From Verrucomicrobiota bacterium (GTDB lineage: Bacteria; Auribacterota; JABMQX01; JAFGEW01): a DNA stretch of 33,615 bases. Where the stretch lies: assembly GCA_016931415.1 (NCBI GenBank), contig JAFGEW010000001.1:1-33615 (forward strand), read 5' to 3'. Positions 24,283-31,990 of the stretch are shown here, in pieces. Made by a program: the position numbers and the translations under genes. Numbering within the stretch: the stretch's first letter is position 1; each line of letters starts with the position of its first letter. A model generated the notes under the pieces. That model saw only the letters and a program-made list of their open reading frames with translations. It made no database searches and had not been told where the DNA came from.

Positions 24283-25135
24283 AACTCACCTTCTTGTCGC
24301 GGATGATCATCTGCTTGCGCCGGCACGCCCAGCACATGTAGCTCACGGTGACGAAGTAGCACGCCGGCAGCCGGTTGGCCGTGCCGATCTTGACGCCGAG
24401 CACGGTGGTCGAACCGCCGAGGCCCATCGGGCCGATGCCGAGCCGGTTGATCTCATCGAGACAGCGCGTCTCGAGCTTGGCGAGCGCCTTGTCCGCATTC
24501 GTGTCGGCGAGTTTTCGGAAGAGCTGCTCTTTGCTCACCGTGTAGCCATAGCCGCGGTCGCCGCCGATGCAGACGCCGAGCACGCCGGGCGCGCAGCCCT
24601 GGCCTTGGGCCTGGACCGCTGCGTCGATGATGCAGCGGCGCACGCCTTCGAGGTCGCGGCCCGCGCCGAGACGCTTGTCAGGCAGCTTGTACTGGATGCC
24701 GCAGTTCTCGCAGCCGCCGCCCTTGAGCATGAGACGCACGCGCAAGTGCGGTTTGTCCCACTGGTGGAAGTGCAGCGACGGGTGGCCCACGCCGATGTTG
24801 TTGCCCGTGTTCTTCTCCGTGCGTGGATCGACCGAGTTGGGGCGCAGGTAGCCCTTCTTTGTCGCGGCGATGGTGGCCTTCTTGATCGCGTCGGCGATCG
24901 TCTTCTCCGCCATCTTCTTGGGGTAGTCGATGAAGAAGAGCAGTGTGCCTGTGTCCTGGCAGATGGGGACGGACTTCTGCTCGGCGAGCTCGGCGTTCTC
25001 GATCATCTTGCCCAGGATGTTCTGCGCCATCGAGCCTTTGGCTTCCTTGCGGCCACAGGTTTCGATCGCGTCGAGCACGTCCTTGGGCAGTTGTGTCGAG
25101 GCGCGCCGGATCAGTTCGAGGAATGCGTCCTGCAT
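24275..25135 (-). CDS. Class I fumarate hydratase, alpha (N-terminal) subunit
   Basis: The 286-residue alpha subunit binds the catalytic [4Fe-4S] cluster of class I fumarase. Cluster-ligand candidates are Cys59 in VPICQDTG, the cysteine in GQGCAPGVLGV, and a cysteine in the C-terminal YMCWACRR. Other family motifs include LRPNSVDPRTEKNTGNN, KGGGCENCG and GIGPMGLGGSTTVLGVKIG. The ATG at 25135 is chosen because it follows a GGAGGAGG ribosome binding site; an in-frame start at 25210 would begin inside the promoter. It forms an operon with the beta subunit (eight-base overlap). The enzyme is oxygen-sensitive in general, which fits the PFOR-containing metabolism. Confidence 0.94.
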   Translation of the reverse strand: MQDAFLELIRRASTQLPKDVLDAIETCGRKEAKGSMAQNILGKMIENAELAEQKSVPICQDTGTLLFFIDYPKKMAEKTIADAIKKATIAATKKGYLRPNSVDPRTEKNTGNNIGVGHPSLHFHQWDKPHLRVRLMLKGGGCENCGIQYKLPDKRLGAGRDLEGVRRCIIDAAVQAQGQGCAPGVLGVCIGGDRGYGYTVSKEQLFRKLADTNADKALAKLETRCLDEINRLGIGPMGLGGSTTVLGVKIGTANRLPACYFVTVSYMCWACRRKQMIIRDKKVSYA

Positions 25136-25181
25136 GATGGGTCGGCCTCCTCCCTCAAGCGTCCACGTGAAGCTGCCGCGG

Positions 25182-25210
25182 ATTCTACCGGCCCGACTGG
25201 ACCGGGTCAA
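25182..25210 (-). promoter_or_regulatory. Promoter of the fumarase operon
   Basis: The minus strand has TTGACC (25210-25205), a 17-base spacer and TAGAAT (25187-25182), each hexamer matching five of six consensus positions. Transcription would start near 25175, about 40 bases before the ATG at 25135. Confidence 0.75.
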
Positions 25211-25225
25211 CGCGGAAGAGGAAAC

Positions 25226-25266
25226 AGCTACCGATTTCCACAGACAGCTACAGATTCAGTGCAGAT
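25226..25266 (-). repeat. Decayed copy of an ATCTGTG-type dispersed intergenic repeat
   Basis: On the minus strand this spacer contains several degenerate ATCTG/CTGTG words (GATCTGCACTGAATCTGTAG, then CTGTCTGTGG). It resembles the cleaner repeats at 29279-29364 and 30569-30596. It is placed between the exported protein gene and the fumarase promoter. Confidence 0.4.
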
Positions 25267-25289
25267 CCGCGGCTCGTTCTGCCTCTATT

Positions 25290-26678
25290 CTACTCCTCCG
25301 CGTCACCGCCTAACAGGCGCGAGTTCCAGACATAGTCGTCGCCCTGCCACGGGCTGTGCTGTTCGGGGACATTGCCGCCGTCGTCGGTGAGGTTCTCGCC
25401 GATGCTCCAGATCGTGAACGAGCCGTCGTCTTCCAGTCTGTAGCGCAGCGGTTCCTCCGAGAACGGGTCGAGCCTGTTGCCGAGCATCAGGACTCTCAGT
25501 GCGTCGAGCGTGTCAGGATACCGCCCGTGCTTGACCTTGCAGCGTGCGAGGGCGAGTTCGATGTCGAAGATGGTCCAATAGAGATCGGCCCTGGCATACA
25601 TGATACGACTGCTGACAAGAGACAGGCCGAGGAATGACATCATGTTCGGCGGTCGTTCGCCTTTGCCGATATTGACGAGCTCGCTGAGTTTCTCCCCTGC
25701 CTTCTTCTTAAGGAACTCGGGCAAGGGCATTCTGAGGTACTCGTCGGCAACTTCCCAGAAGACGGCGACGTCGGCGCGCATCATGTCTTTCCAATCGTCC
25801 GGCGACAAATCGTACTTCTCGAGTTCGCTCCGCCACAGCTCCTCGCCTCCGGCAAGAATCGCTGGATTACGGATCTCCATGTATAGACTCGGATTCCGGA
25901 GCGTGTACTCGATCGTGTGCTCCGTACAGATCTTCTCGTTGGTCAACGCCCGTCTCAACTGCGGGCGCTGGGCCGAGAGAGCATGCAGTTGTTTCTGCAC
26001 GTCAGCAAGCGTCTCCTCGTCCAGCTCGTTTTGAAGGATGGAGGATTCGATGGCCTTCAGTCCTATCGTGTTGCACGCGATGCCAACGAGGCCGTCGATC
26101 AGGAACGGCCCGCACGCCGCATGATTCCCAAGGCGGGCAACAAGCAGGTAGGATTCCAGCGCCCCGCCGGGTTTTCCGTCGAACTCGAGCTTCTTGCCCT
26201 GCACGACACAGAGCGTGGCAAGCTCGCGCATTCCCTTCGCGTACGGCATACTCGCGCCGCCGAGGAGCATGTCGTCGGGCGCAGTCTTGCTTGAGAACAT
26301 GATGGGGAAGAAGCACGCCGGCGTCGAGGCGGCCTGCTTGGCCAGCTCCAGCGCCTTCGTGTTCCTGTCGAGGTAGTCGTTGAGTGCCGCGGCGTCCTCC
26401 GACCAGCCGTACTTCAGGACATTGTCGCGTAAGTCGCGCAGCTCCGAGCCGCGTTCGGGCTCCCAGGCGGCGTTGATCGCCTCGAAGTAGACGTAGGCCG
26501 CGTTCTCGGCGAGCGGGACCTCGGGAACATCGAAGCCGATCGTACGCATCGCCTCGTCCGAGAGCGGGTAGTACGTCTTGCCGCGGATCACGATGGGTGC
26601 CGTCTCAGCCGCTTCGGCGCCCTTCGCTGGCGACGACAGCAGCAGTCCGGCGCCTATGAGCATCAGAATGGCTTTCAC
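25290..26678 (-). CDS. Exported protein of unknown function
   Basis: I do not recognise this 462-residue protein. It starts with a signal peptide (1 to about 20, MLIGAGLLLSSPAKGAEA). The rest is mostly helical, with a segment ENAAYVYFEAINAAWEPE near residue 60 that is reminiscent of exported helical proteins in planctomycete-like genomes. Near the C-terminus, HGRYPDTLDALRVL...LDPFSEEPLRYRLEDDGSFTIWSIGEN resembles the C-terminal end of pseudopilin-like proteins common in these phyla. The start is a GTG at 26678, chosen because GGGAGGG lies six bases upstream and the signal peptide starts there; the open frame extends far upstream without similarity to anything. It is monocistronic, divergent from nfnA. 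Confidence 0.8.
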   Translation of the reverse strand: MKAILMLIGAGLLLSSPAKGAEAAETAPIVIRGKTYYPLSDEAMRTIGFDVPEVPLAENAAYVYFEAINAAWEPERGSELRDLRDNVLKYGWSEDAAALNDYLDRNTKALELAKQAASTPACFFPIMFSSKTAPDDMLLGGASMPYAKGMRELATLCVVQGKKLEFDGKPGGALESYLLVARLGNHAACGPFLIDGLVGIACNTIGLKAIESSILQNELDEETLADVQKQLHALSAQRPQLRRALTNEKICTEHTIEYTLRNPSLYMEIRNPAILAGGEELWRSELEKYDLSPDDWKDMMRADVAVFWEVADEYLRMPLPEFLKKKAGEKLSELVNIGKGERPPNMMSFLGLSLVSSRIMYARADLYWTIFDIELALARCKVKHGRYPDTLDALRVLMLGNRLDPFSEEPLRYRLEDDGSFTIWSIGENLTDDGGNVPEQHSPWQGDDYVWNSRLLGGDAEE

Positions 26679-26714
26679 CGCGCCCTCCCAGCATGTGTGT
26701 TGGTGAGCGCCCGT

Positions 26715-26720
26715 ATTATA
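26715..26720 (-). promoter_or_regulatory. Consensus -10 element upstream of the exported protein gene
   Basis: A perfect TATAAT is on the minus strand about 37 bases before the GTG start at 26678. No good -35 hexamer is found at 16-18 bases, so this may be an activator-dependent promoter. Confidence 0.5.
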
Positions 26721-26821
26721 CACATTTCGACGTGCCCGGTTGCTTCCCTCTGTGCAGAGTACCCATCCGAGAGAGCTCGTTGCGGTTCTTTCAGTCCTCG
26801 TCCTGCGAGGAGGGAAACGCC

Positions 26822-26850
26822 TTGCGTGAGCGAGGGTGGCAGGGTATGTT
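26822..26850 (+). promoter_or_regulatory. Candidate promoter of the nfnAB genes
   Basis: TTGCGT (26822-26827), a 17-base spacer and TATGTT (26845-26850) give a moderate promoter with a leader of about 85 bases. A small GACCC/GGGTC hairpin lies in that leader (about 26869-26887). Confidence 0.5.
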
Positions 26851-26942
26851 ATGAGCCTCACCTGCCTCGACCCAGTGCAGCAGGGTCGGGTCCGGTCTTC
26901 GGGTGGACATGCTGTTTGTGTAACCGATTGGTTTGAGGGTAG

Positions 26943-27824
26943 ATGCAGACTCAACACACCATTATTTCCAAGCGCGAGCTGGCACCGGCGGTCAAGGAGT
27001 ACATGGTCGCCGCGCCCGTGCTGGCCAAGAAAGCCAAGGCCGGTCAGTTCATCATCTTGCGCATTGCCGAGGACGGCGAGCGGGTGCCATTGACGATCGC
27101 CGATGCCGACGCCACGGCCGGGACGATCACGCTCGTGGTGCAGGAGGTCGGCAAGACGACGACCGAGATGGGCCGGCTCAATGAGGGCGACGCGATCCTG
27201 AACCTGATCGGACCGCTGGGCACGCCGTCGCACATCGAGAAGCTCGGCACCGTATGCGTGATTGGCGGCGGGATCGGTATCGCGCCCATCTACCCGATCG
27301 CCAAGGCGATGCGCGACGCGGGCAACCGCGTGATCTCGATTATCGGCGCGCGTTCGAAAGACCTCCTGTTCTGGGAGGACAAGATGCGCGCGGTGAGCGA
27401 CAAGCTGTGTGTAACGACCGACGACGGCTCGTACGGCGTCAAGGGCTTCGTGAGCGACGAGCTGCGGCGCATCATGGAGGAGGGCGTGACGCTCGGCAGT
27501 GTGACCGCTATCGGGCCGGTGCCCATGATGCGCGCCGTGGCCGAAACGACGCGTGCGCGCAAGGTGCCGACGGTTGTGAGTCTCAACCCGATCATGATCG
27601 ACGGCACGGGCATGTGCGGTGGGTGCCGCGTGACCGTCGGGGGCGAGACGAAGTTCACGTGCGTTGACGGGCCGGAGTTCGACGGCCACCTTGTTGACTT
27701 CGCCGAGCTGATCCAACGCCAGGCCTACTACCGCGACCTGGAGCAGGATGCCGCTGACCATTGCCGCCTCGCCCAGGAACACCCCGAAGCTGGCCCGAGA
27801 AAAAAGACACCATCAGCAGGCTGA
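26943..27824 (+). CDS. nfnA: NADH-dependent ferredoxin:NADP oxidoreductase, small subunit (NfnA/SudB type)
   Basis: The 293-residue flavoprotein is the NAD-binding small subunit of the NfnAB transhydrogenase, which couples NADH and reduced ferredoxin to NADP reduction by electron bifurcation. It has a ferredoxin-reductase-like FAD domain (1 to about 100, with GQFIILRI and GPLGTPS), an NAD-binding domain (VCVIGGGIGIAPIYPIAKAM near 104) and a C-terminal [2Fe-2S] site with Asp220, Cys225, Cys228 and Cys240 in DGTGMCGGCRV...TCVDG. An aspartate plus three cysteines is what Nfn structures are reported to show. The C-terminal tail after about 262 is longer and variable. GAGGGT precedes the ATG. Its stop is 7 bases before the nfnB start. 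A dihydroorotate-dehydrogenase electron-transfer subunit is unlikely given the partner. Confidence 0.93.
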   Translation: MQTQHTIISKRELAPAVKEYMVAAPVLAKKAKAGQFIILRIAEDGERVPLTIADADATAGTITLVVQEVGKTTTEMGRLNEGDAILNLIGPLGTPSHIEKLGTVCVIGGGIGIAPIYPIAKAMRDAGNRVISIIGARSKDLLFWEDKMRAVSDKLCVTTDDGSYGVKGFVSDELRRIMEEGVTLGSVTAIGPVPMMRAVAETTRARKVPTVVSLNPIMIDGTGMCGGCRVTVGGETKFTCVDGPEFDGHLVDFAELIQRQAYYRDLEQDAADHCRLAQEHPEAGPRKKTPSAG

Positions 27825-27831
27825 GAGCACC

Positions 27832-29274
27832 GTGAGCGAACACGCAGACAAGCAGGTTGAAGCCGAGGCCAAACCGCGTCGCGAACGCCGAACCACCAAG
27901 GAGCCGATGCCGCGCCAGGATCCGAAGGTCCGTGCGACGAACTTCAACGAGGTCGCACTCGGCTATACGGAAGAACAGGCCGTCAGCGAGGCCGAACGCT
28001 GCCTGAGCTGCAAGAAGCGGCCGTGCATCGCGGGCTGTCCCGTCGAGGTTGATATCCCCGAGTTCATCGGTTTTGTGGCCAAGCGCGACTTCCGCGCGGC
28101 GGCCCGCAAGCTCAAGGAGAAGAACAGCCTGCCGGCCATCTGCGGGCGCGTCTGCCCGCAGGAAGAGCAATGCGAGCGCTTCTGCGTGCTCGGCAAGAAG
28201 CAGGAGCCGGTCGCCATCGGCCGCCTCGAGCGGTTTGTCGCCGACTGGGAGCTCGAGCACGGCGTCGAGACACCCCAGACCGCCGCGCCGACGGGCAAGA
28301 GCGTCGCCGTGGTGGGCTCGGGTCCCGCGGGGCTTACAGTCGCCGGCGATCTCGCCAAGCTTGGCCACCGCGTCGTGGTTTTCGAAGCGCTGCACAAGCC
28401 GGGCGGCGTGCTCGTTTACGGCATCCCCGAGTTCCGGCTCCCGAAGGCGATCGTGGCCAGGGAGGTCGAGTACGTCAAGAAGCTCGGCGTCGAGGTGCGC
28501 GTTGACCACGTCATCGGCCGCATCTACACGATCGAGGAGTTGATGACCGAGGAGGGCTTCGACGCCGTCTACATCTGCACGGGCGCGGGCCTGCCGACCT
28601 TCATGAGCATCCCGGGAGAGAACCTTGCCGGCGTTTACTCGGCCAACGAGTTCCTCACGCGGTCGAACCTGATGAAGGCTTACGACTTCGCCGCGCACAA
28701 GGCGACCCCGATCAAGGTTGGCTCGCGCGTGGTGGTCGTCGGCGGCGGCAACGTGGCGATGGACTCGGCGCGCACGGCGCTGCGACTGGGCGCCGACGAG
28801 GTGCACAACGTCTACCGCCGCTCGCGCGTCGAAATGCCCGCGCGCGCCGAGGAAGTCGAGAACGCCGAGGAGGAGGGCATCATCTTCGAGCTGCTCACCA
28901 ATCCGGTTGCGATCCTCGGCGACGACAAGGGCCGCGTGCGCAGCGTACGCTGCATCCGTATGGAACTCGGCGAGCCGGACGCCTCGGGCCGGCGCCGGCC
29001 CGTACCGGTCAAGGGCAGCGAGTTCGAGCTCGAGTGCGAGACGCTCGTGATGGCGATCGGCAACGGCGCCAACCCGCTCATCAGCCAGACAACGCCTAGC
29101 CTCGCCGTGAACCGGTGGGGCTACATCGTCGTTGACGAGGCGACCGGCGCCACCAACATCCCCGGCGTCTACGCCGGCGGCGACATCGTGCGCGGCGCCG
29201 CGACGGTGATCCTGGCGATGGGAGACGGCCGCATGTCGGCCCGCGCCATCCACGAGTACCTGAGCAAGGAGTAG
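27832..29274 (+). CDS. nfnB: NADH-dependent ferredoxin:NADP oxidoreductase, large subunit (NfnB; GltA-like)
   Basis: The 480-residue protein is homologous to the glutamate synthase small subunit and is the bifurcating subunit of NfnAB. An N-terminal two-[4Fe-4S] domain contains CLSCKKRPCIAGCP and CGRVCPQEEQCERFC. An FAD site, VAVVGSGPAGLTVAGDLA, follows, then GVLVYGIPEFRLPK and the NADPH site VVVVGGGNVAMDSARTALRLGA. The C-terminus ends with GVYAGGDIVRGAATVILAMGDGR. The GTG at 27832 is chosen because it lies just after the nfnA stop; an ATG at 27748 would overlap nfnA and add 28 residues of low similarity. Without a glutamate synthase large subunit nearby and with nfnA adjacent, Nfn is the better call. 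Confidence 0.94.
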   Translation: MSEHADKQVEAEAKPRRERRTTKEPMPRQDPKVRATNFNEVALGYTEEQAVSEAERCLSCKKRPCIAGCPVEVDIPEFIGFVAKRDFRAAARKLKEKNSLPAICGRVCPQEEQCERFCVLGKKQEPVAIGRLERFVADWELEHGVETPQTAAPTGKSVAVVGSGPAGLTVAGDLAKLGHRVVVFEALHKPGGVLVYGIPEFRLPKAIVAREVEYVKKLGVEVRVDHVIGRIYTIEELMTEEGFDAVYICTGAGLPTFMSIPGENLAGVYSANEFLTRSNLMKAYDFAAHKATPIKVGSRVVVVGGGNVAMDSARTALRLGADEVHNVYRRSRVEMPARAEEVENAEEEGIIFELLTNPVAILGDDKGRVRSVRCIRMELGEPDASGRRRPVPVKGSEFELECETLVMAIGNGANPLISQTTPSLAVNRWGYIVVDEATGATNIPGVYAGGDIVRGAATVILAMGDGRMSARAIHEYLSKE

Positions 29275-29278
29275 CCGT

Positions 29279-29364
29279 AGATCCCACAGATGAACACTGA
29301 TCGCCCGGGGCCGAGGCCGTCTGTCCCCGTCCCTTGATCTGCTGCGTCTGTGTGATCTGTGGCT
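29279..29364. repeat. Inverted pair of ATCTGTG-type dispersed repeats
   Basis: The spacer between nfnB and the oxidoreductase gene holds AGATCCCACAGATGAACACT (29279-29298) and, in the opposite orientation, GTCTGTGTGATCTGTGGCT (29346-29364), around a GC-rich centre. Both are variants of the (A/G)TCTGTGT-ATCTGTGG words that recur between genes in many environmental bacteria. The arrangement is like a small palindromic insertion sequence. Confidence 0.6.
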
Positions 29365-29388
29365 TGTTTCCGAGGAATGGGGGATGCG

Positions 29389-30468
29389 ATGAGTGAAGGG
29401 AGGGGCGAGAACAAGGTGCTGCGCGTCGGCGTGATCGGCCTCGGGTGGGGCGCGGTGCATGCGCAGGAATTCGCGTCGCGCGACGGCGTCGAGCTGGCCG
29501 CCGTGGCCGAGCCGCTCAGGGAAATCCGCGACAAGCAGCTCCCAAAGATCGAGGCGCAGCCCGCCGTCTACGACGACGCGCTCGACATGATTCACTCGGA
29601 GCAGCTCGACATCATCGTCGTCACCTCGCCCGACTGGATGCACGCCGAGCACTCGATCGCCGCGCTCGAGGCGGGCGCGCACGTCTTGTGTGAGAAGCCG
29701 CTGTGCGACACGCTCGAGGACGCGCAGGCCATGATCGCCGCCGTCGAGAAGACGAGCCTTTGCCTGCTCGTCGGCCACGAGGTGCGCCAGACGCCCATGT
29801 ATGTTCGGGCGATGGACCTCGTGCGCGCGGGCACGCTCGGCCGGCTCTGCTACGGCGAGTCGTGCTACCTGCACAACTTCGAGGACCACGCCGGCTGGAC
29901 GCCGTGGCGCGGCGAGCCGCGCTATCGCATGTTCACCTCCGGCGCGTGCCATCCCGTCGACCTGCTGCGCTACTTTTTCGGCGACGTCGCTGAGGTGCAT
30001 GCCTACAGCATTGCCATGAGCACAATCATCCACGCGGCCGATCTCGACACGATCGTGACGCTCATGCGGTTCGACAGCGGCGCCATCGGGCGCATCGTCG
30101 GCTCAGGCGGCGTCAAACGCGCCTACGAGCTCAACCTGCGGCTCTACGGCGACAAGGGCACCTTCGAGGGCAACAACGAGAGCACCGAGGCGCTGCTCCA
30201 CGTCGAGACCGGCATCCACAAGTTCGACGTGAGCAAGGTGACCTCCGAAGTGAACTCTCACCCGATCGGCCCGCAGACAGACAATATGATCGCTGCCATC
30301 CGCACGGGCGAGCCGCTGCTTGTCGACGTGTACGAGGGCGCCAACTGCATCGCCGTGTGCGAGGCGATCCGCGAAGCCGCCCGCACGGGCAGAACGGTCA
30401 AGCCCCACCGCTTCGTCCGCCCCGACGCCGCTAGGGCCTGCTACGTCGAGACCGCGGGCAGGTCGTAG
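29389..30468 (+). CDS. Gfo/Idh/MocA family oxidoreductase
   Basis: The 359-residue NAD(P)-dependent dehydrogenase has the Rossmann signature VGVIGLGWGAVHAQEF at about residues 10-25, EKPL near residue 103 (the catalytic-site lysine-proline), and a C-terminal alpha/beta substrate domain with SGACHPVDLLRYFFG, where the conserved histidine and aspartate are catalytic candidates. Such enzymes act on sugars, inositols, sugar acids or glycosides; the substrate cannot be inferred here, although glycosidase genes occur in the same window. The ATG at 29389 is preferred over the ATG at 29377 and a GTG at 29359, because GGGGGA lies about five bases upstream. There is a dispersed repeat before and after the gene. 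It is probably co-transcribed with nfnAB only by readthrough. Confidence 0.93.
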   Translation: MSEGRGENKVLRVGVIGLGWGAVHAQEFASRDGVELAAVAEPLREIRDKQLPKIEAQPAVYDDALDMIHSEQLDIIVVTSPDWMHAEHSIAALEAGAHVLCEKPLCDTLEDAQAMIAAVEKTSLCLLVGHEVRQTPMYVRAMDLVRAGTLGRLCYGESCYLHNFEDHAGWTPWRGEPRYRMFTSGACHPVDLLRYFFGDVAEVHAYSIAMSTIIHAADLDTIVTLMRFDSGAIGRIVGSGGVKRAYELNLRLYGDKGTFEGNNESTEALLHVETGIHKFDVSKVTSEVNSHPIGPQTDNMIAAIRTGEPLLVDVYEGANCIAVCEAIREAARTGRTVKPHRFVRPDAARACYVETAGRS

Positions 30469-30490
30469 CGCCGGTGTCCCGCCGACTGTC

Positions 30491-30511
30491 CTGCGGGCAT
30501 CTTGCCCTCAG
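30491..30511. repeat. REP-like hairpin between the oxidoreductase and trmJ
   Basis: CTGCGGGC (30491-30498) and GCCCTCAG (30504-30511) pair at seven of eight positions around ATCTT. The GGGCATCTTGCCC core resembles the GC-rich palindromes of REP families. No T tract follows on either strand, so a terminator role is doubtful. Confidence 0.4.
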
Positions 30512-30568
30512 GTGGATATCCGTTCGCACACGGCAGCGCCGGCGCCACGCCGATGGCCACCGCTCTCC

Positions 30569-30596
30569 ATCTGTGGTATCTGTGTGATCTGTGGCT
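30569..30596 (+). repeat. ATCTGTG-type dispersed repeat upstream of trmJ
   Basis: ATCTGTGG is followed after one base by ATCTGTGTGATCTGTGGCT (30578-30596), nearly identical to 29346-29364 (18 of 19 bases). It lies about 18 bases before the trmJ start, so it would be within the transcript leader. Confidence 0.65.
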
Positions 30597-30613
30597 ACTC
30601 CAAGGGTGCAACG

Positions 30614-31384
30614 ATGAAGATCGACGACGTGGTCATTGTGCTCGTGCGGCCGAAGGTGCCGGGCAATATCGGCAGCGCGGCGCGCGGTATGAAGGTGATG
30701 GGCCTGAGCGAGCTGCGCCTCGTGCAGCCCGAGGCCGATCACCTCGCCGATGACACGCGTTGGCTCGCCTACGGCTCCGAGGACGTGCTCGAACGCGCGC
30801 GCCTGTTCGACGACATCCCGTCCGCCATCTGCGATTGCAGCATCCGCATCGCCACGACGCACCGCTCGGGCCGGCGCCGCCAGGTGACCAAGACGCTGCG
30901 TGAATATGCCGCCGAGGCCGCCGCGCTGGCCGACGGCACGCGCCTCGCGCTCGTCTTCGGCAACGAGGAGCATGGGCTGTCGAACGACGAGCTGGCGCTG
31001 TGCGACATCGCGCTCACCGTGCCGCAGGCGGTCGACTACCCGTCGCTCAATCTTGCGCAGGCCGTCGTCGCCGTCTGCACGGCGCTCTATGGCGAGATCG
31101 TCGCGTCGAAGGAGAACCGCACACCGAGACTCGCCACGCCCACCGAGACCAACGACCTCTACGAGCGCATGGAGAGCGCGCTGCGCTGCCTCGGCTACCG
31201 CGACGTGCCCGACCGCAACCTGCTCAGCTCTGCCCTGCGCACGATCAAGCGTCTGTTTGCCCGCGCCGCGCTCCGCTCCGGCGAAGCCCGCTCGCTCCAC
31301 GGCGTCTTCCGCCGTGTCGAGATTCTGGCGGAGAAGAAGGGCTTGGATGATGGCGATGAGGACGTACCGGACACATCGGTTTGA
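30614..31384 (+). CDS. trmJ: TrmJ-type tRNA (cytidine/uridine-2'-O-)-methyltransferase, SpoU family
   Basis: The 256-residue SPOUT enzyme probably methylates the ribose at position 32 of the tRNA anticodon loop, using S-adenosylmethionine. Motif 1 is VRPKVPGNIGSAARGMKVMGL (residues 11-31), motif 2 is LALVFGNEEHGLSNDEL, and motif 3 is PSLNLAQAVVAVCTALYGE, which together build the trefoil-knot cofactor site. Its length is close to E. coli TrmJ (246), and the C-terminal helical extension of TrmJ is present. The ATG at 30614 follows AAGGG; the frame extends upstream but crosses dispersed repeats. The downstream broken nfi gene starts within its last 38 bases. Confidence 0.93.
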   Translation: MKIDDVVIVLVRPKVPGNIGSAARGMKVMGLSELRLVQPEADHLADDTRWLAYGSEDVLERARLFDDIPSAICDCSIRIATTHRSGRRRQVTKTLREYAAEAAALADGTRLALVFGNEEHGLSNDELALCDIALTVPQAVDYPSLNLAQAVVAVCTALYGEIVASKENRTPRLATPTETNDLYERMESALRCLGYRDVPDRNLLSSALRTIKRLFARAALRSGEARSLHGVFRRVEILAEKKGLDDGDEDVPDTSV

Positions 31385-31990
31385 CGTGGACTACCACGCG
31401 GCTGTGGCGATCCGGGAGGAACTGCGCCGCGAGGTGGTGCGGAGCGCTGAACGGCGTTCGGCTTGTGGCCGGAGCGGATGTGTCGTACGCGAAGCGGGCC
31501 GTGACGATGTATACGGCGGTGGTCGTGGTGGTCGAGTGGCCGTTGGGTGGGGTGGTCGAGGAAATGACGGCTGAGCGGGCGGCGGAGGTTCCGTGCATTC
31601 CGGGGCTGTTGAGCTTCGGCGAGATGCCGGCGCTCTCTCGCGCGTTTGAGAAGCTGCGGACGAGGCCCGATGCGATCATCTGTGATGGCCATGGGGTCGC
31701 GCATCCGCGCGGGTTCGGGCTCGCGTCGCACCTCGGCGTGCTGCTCGACGTGCCGACCGTCGGATGCGCGAAGAGCCACCTCGTCGGCGAGCACGCCGAG
31801 CCGCGGCCGGAGAAGGGCGCGCAGACGCCGCTCACGTTCGATGGCAAGACCATCGGCGCCGCCGTCCGCACGCGTGCGAACGTCAAGGGGAGTGCGGCGT
31901 CGAGCAGGCGGCCTTCGACCCGTCGTCCGCGCGCGCACGAACGTCAAGCCCGTCTATGCGTCCGTTGGCCACAAGGTGAGCCCGCGCAGC
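31347..31990 (+). pseudogene. nfi: Endonuclease V, frame-disrupted
   Basis: Endonuclease V cleaves DNA or RNA near deoxyinosine or inosine. Its pieces occur in three frames. The start, MMAMRTYRTHRFDVDYHAAVAIREELRREVV, lies from 31347. After a one-base shift near 31440-31460, GVRLVAGADVSY, CIPGLLSFGEMPAL and DGHGVAHPRGFGLASHLGVLLDVPTVGCAKSHL follow, retaining the metal-binding acidic residues in ADVSY, FGE and CDGH. After base 31887, a 61-base insertion flanked by imperfect direct repeats shifts the frame again, and VRARTNVKPVYASVGHKVS resumes downstream. Then a REP-like element begins and the usual C-terminus is missing. It overlaps trmJ by 38 bases. Either a real pseudogene or, for the first shift, a sequencing error. 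Confidence 0.8.
31863..31948. repeat. Imperfect 25-base direct repeat with 61-base period inside nfi
   Basis: The 25 bases at 31863-31887 and at 31924-31948 match at 22 positions, both ending GAACGTCAAG. They bracket 36 unrelated bases. Removing one period (61 bases) restores the nfi reading frame from the conserved AAVRTRANVK to PVYASVGHKVS, so the extra copy looks like the inserting event. Confidence 0.75.

Noticed and set aside
26679-27782. Upstream extension of the exported protein frame (to 27782)
   Set aside because: The extension crosses a consensus -10 and is antisense to nfnA; a GTG with a good ribosome binding site and signal peptide lies at 26678.
27655-30033. 792-codon open frame on the minus strand
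   Set aside because: It is antisense to nfnA, nfnB and the Gfo/Idh gene, which all show family motifs; GC-rich codon bias leaves the opposite frame open. Its translation is low-complexity and has no motif.
31430-31470. Programmed frameshift in nfi
   Set aside because: No slippery heptamer or downstream pseudoknot is seen and a second, unrelated frame disruption occurs further on, so decay is simpler.
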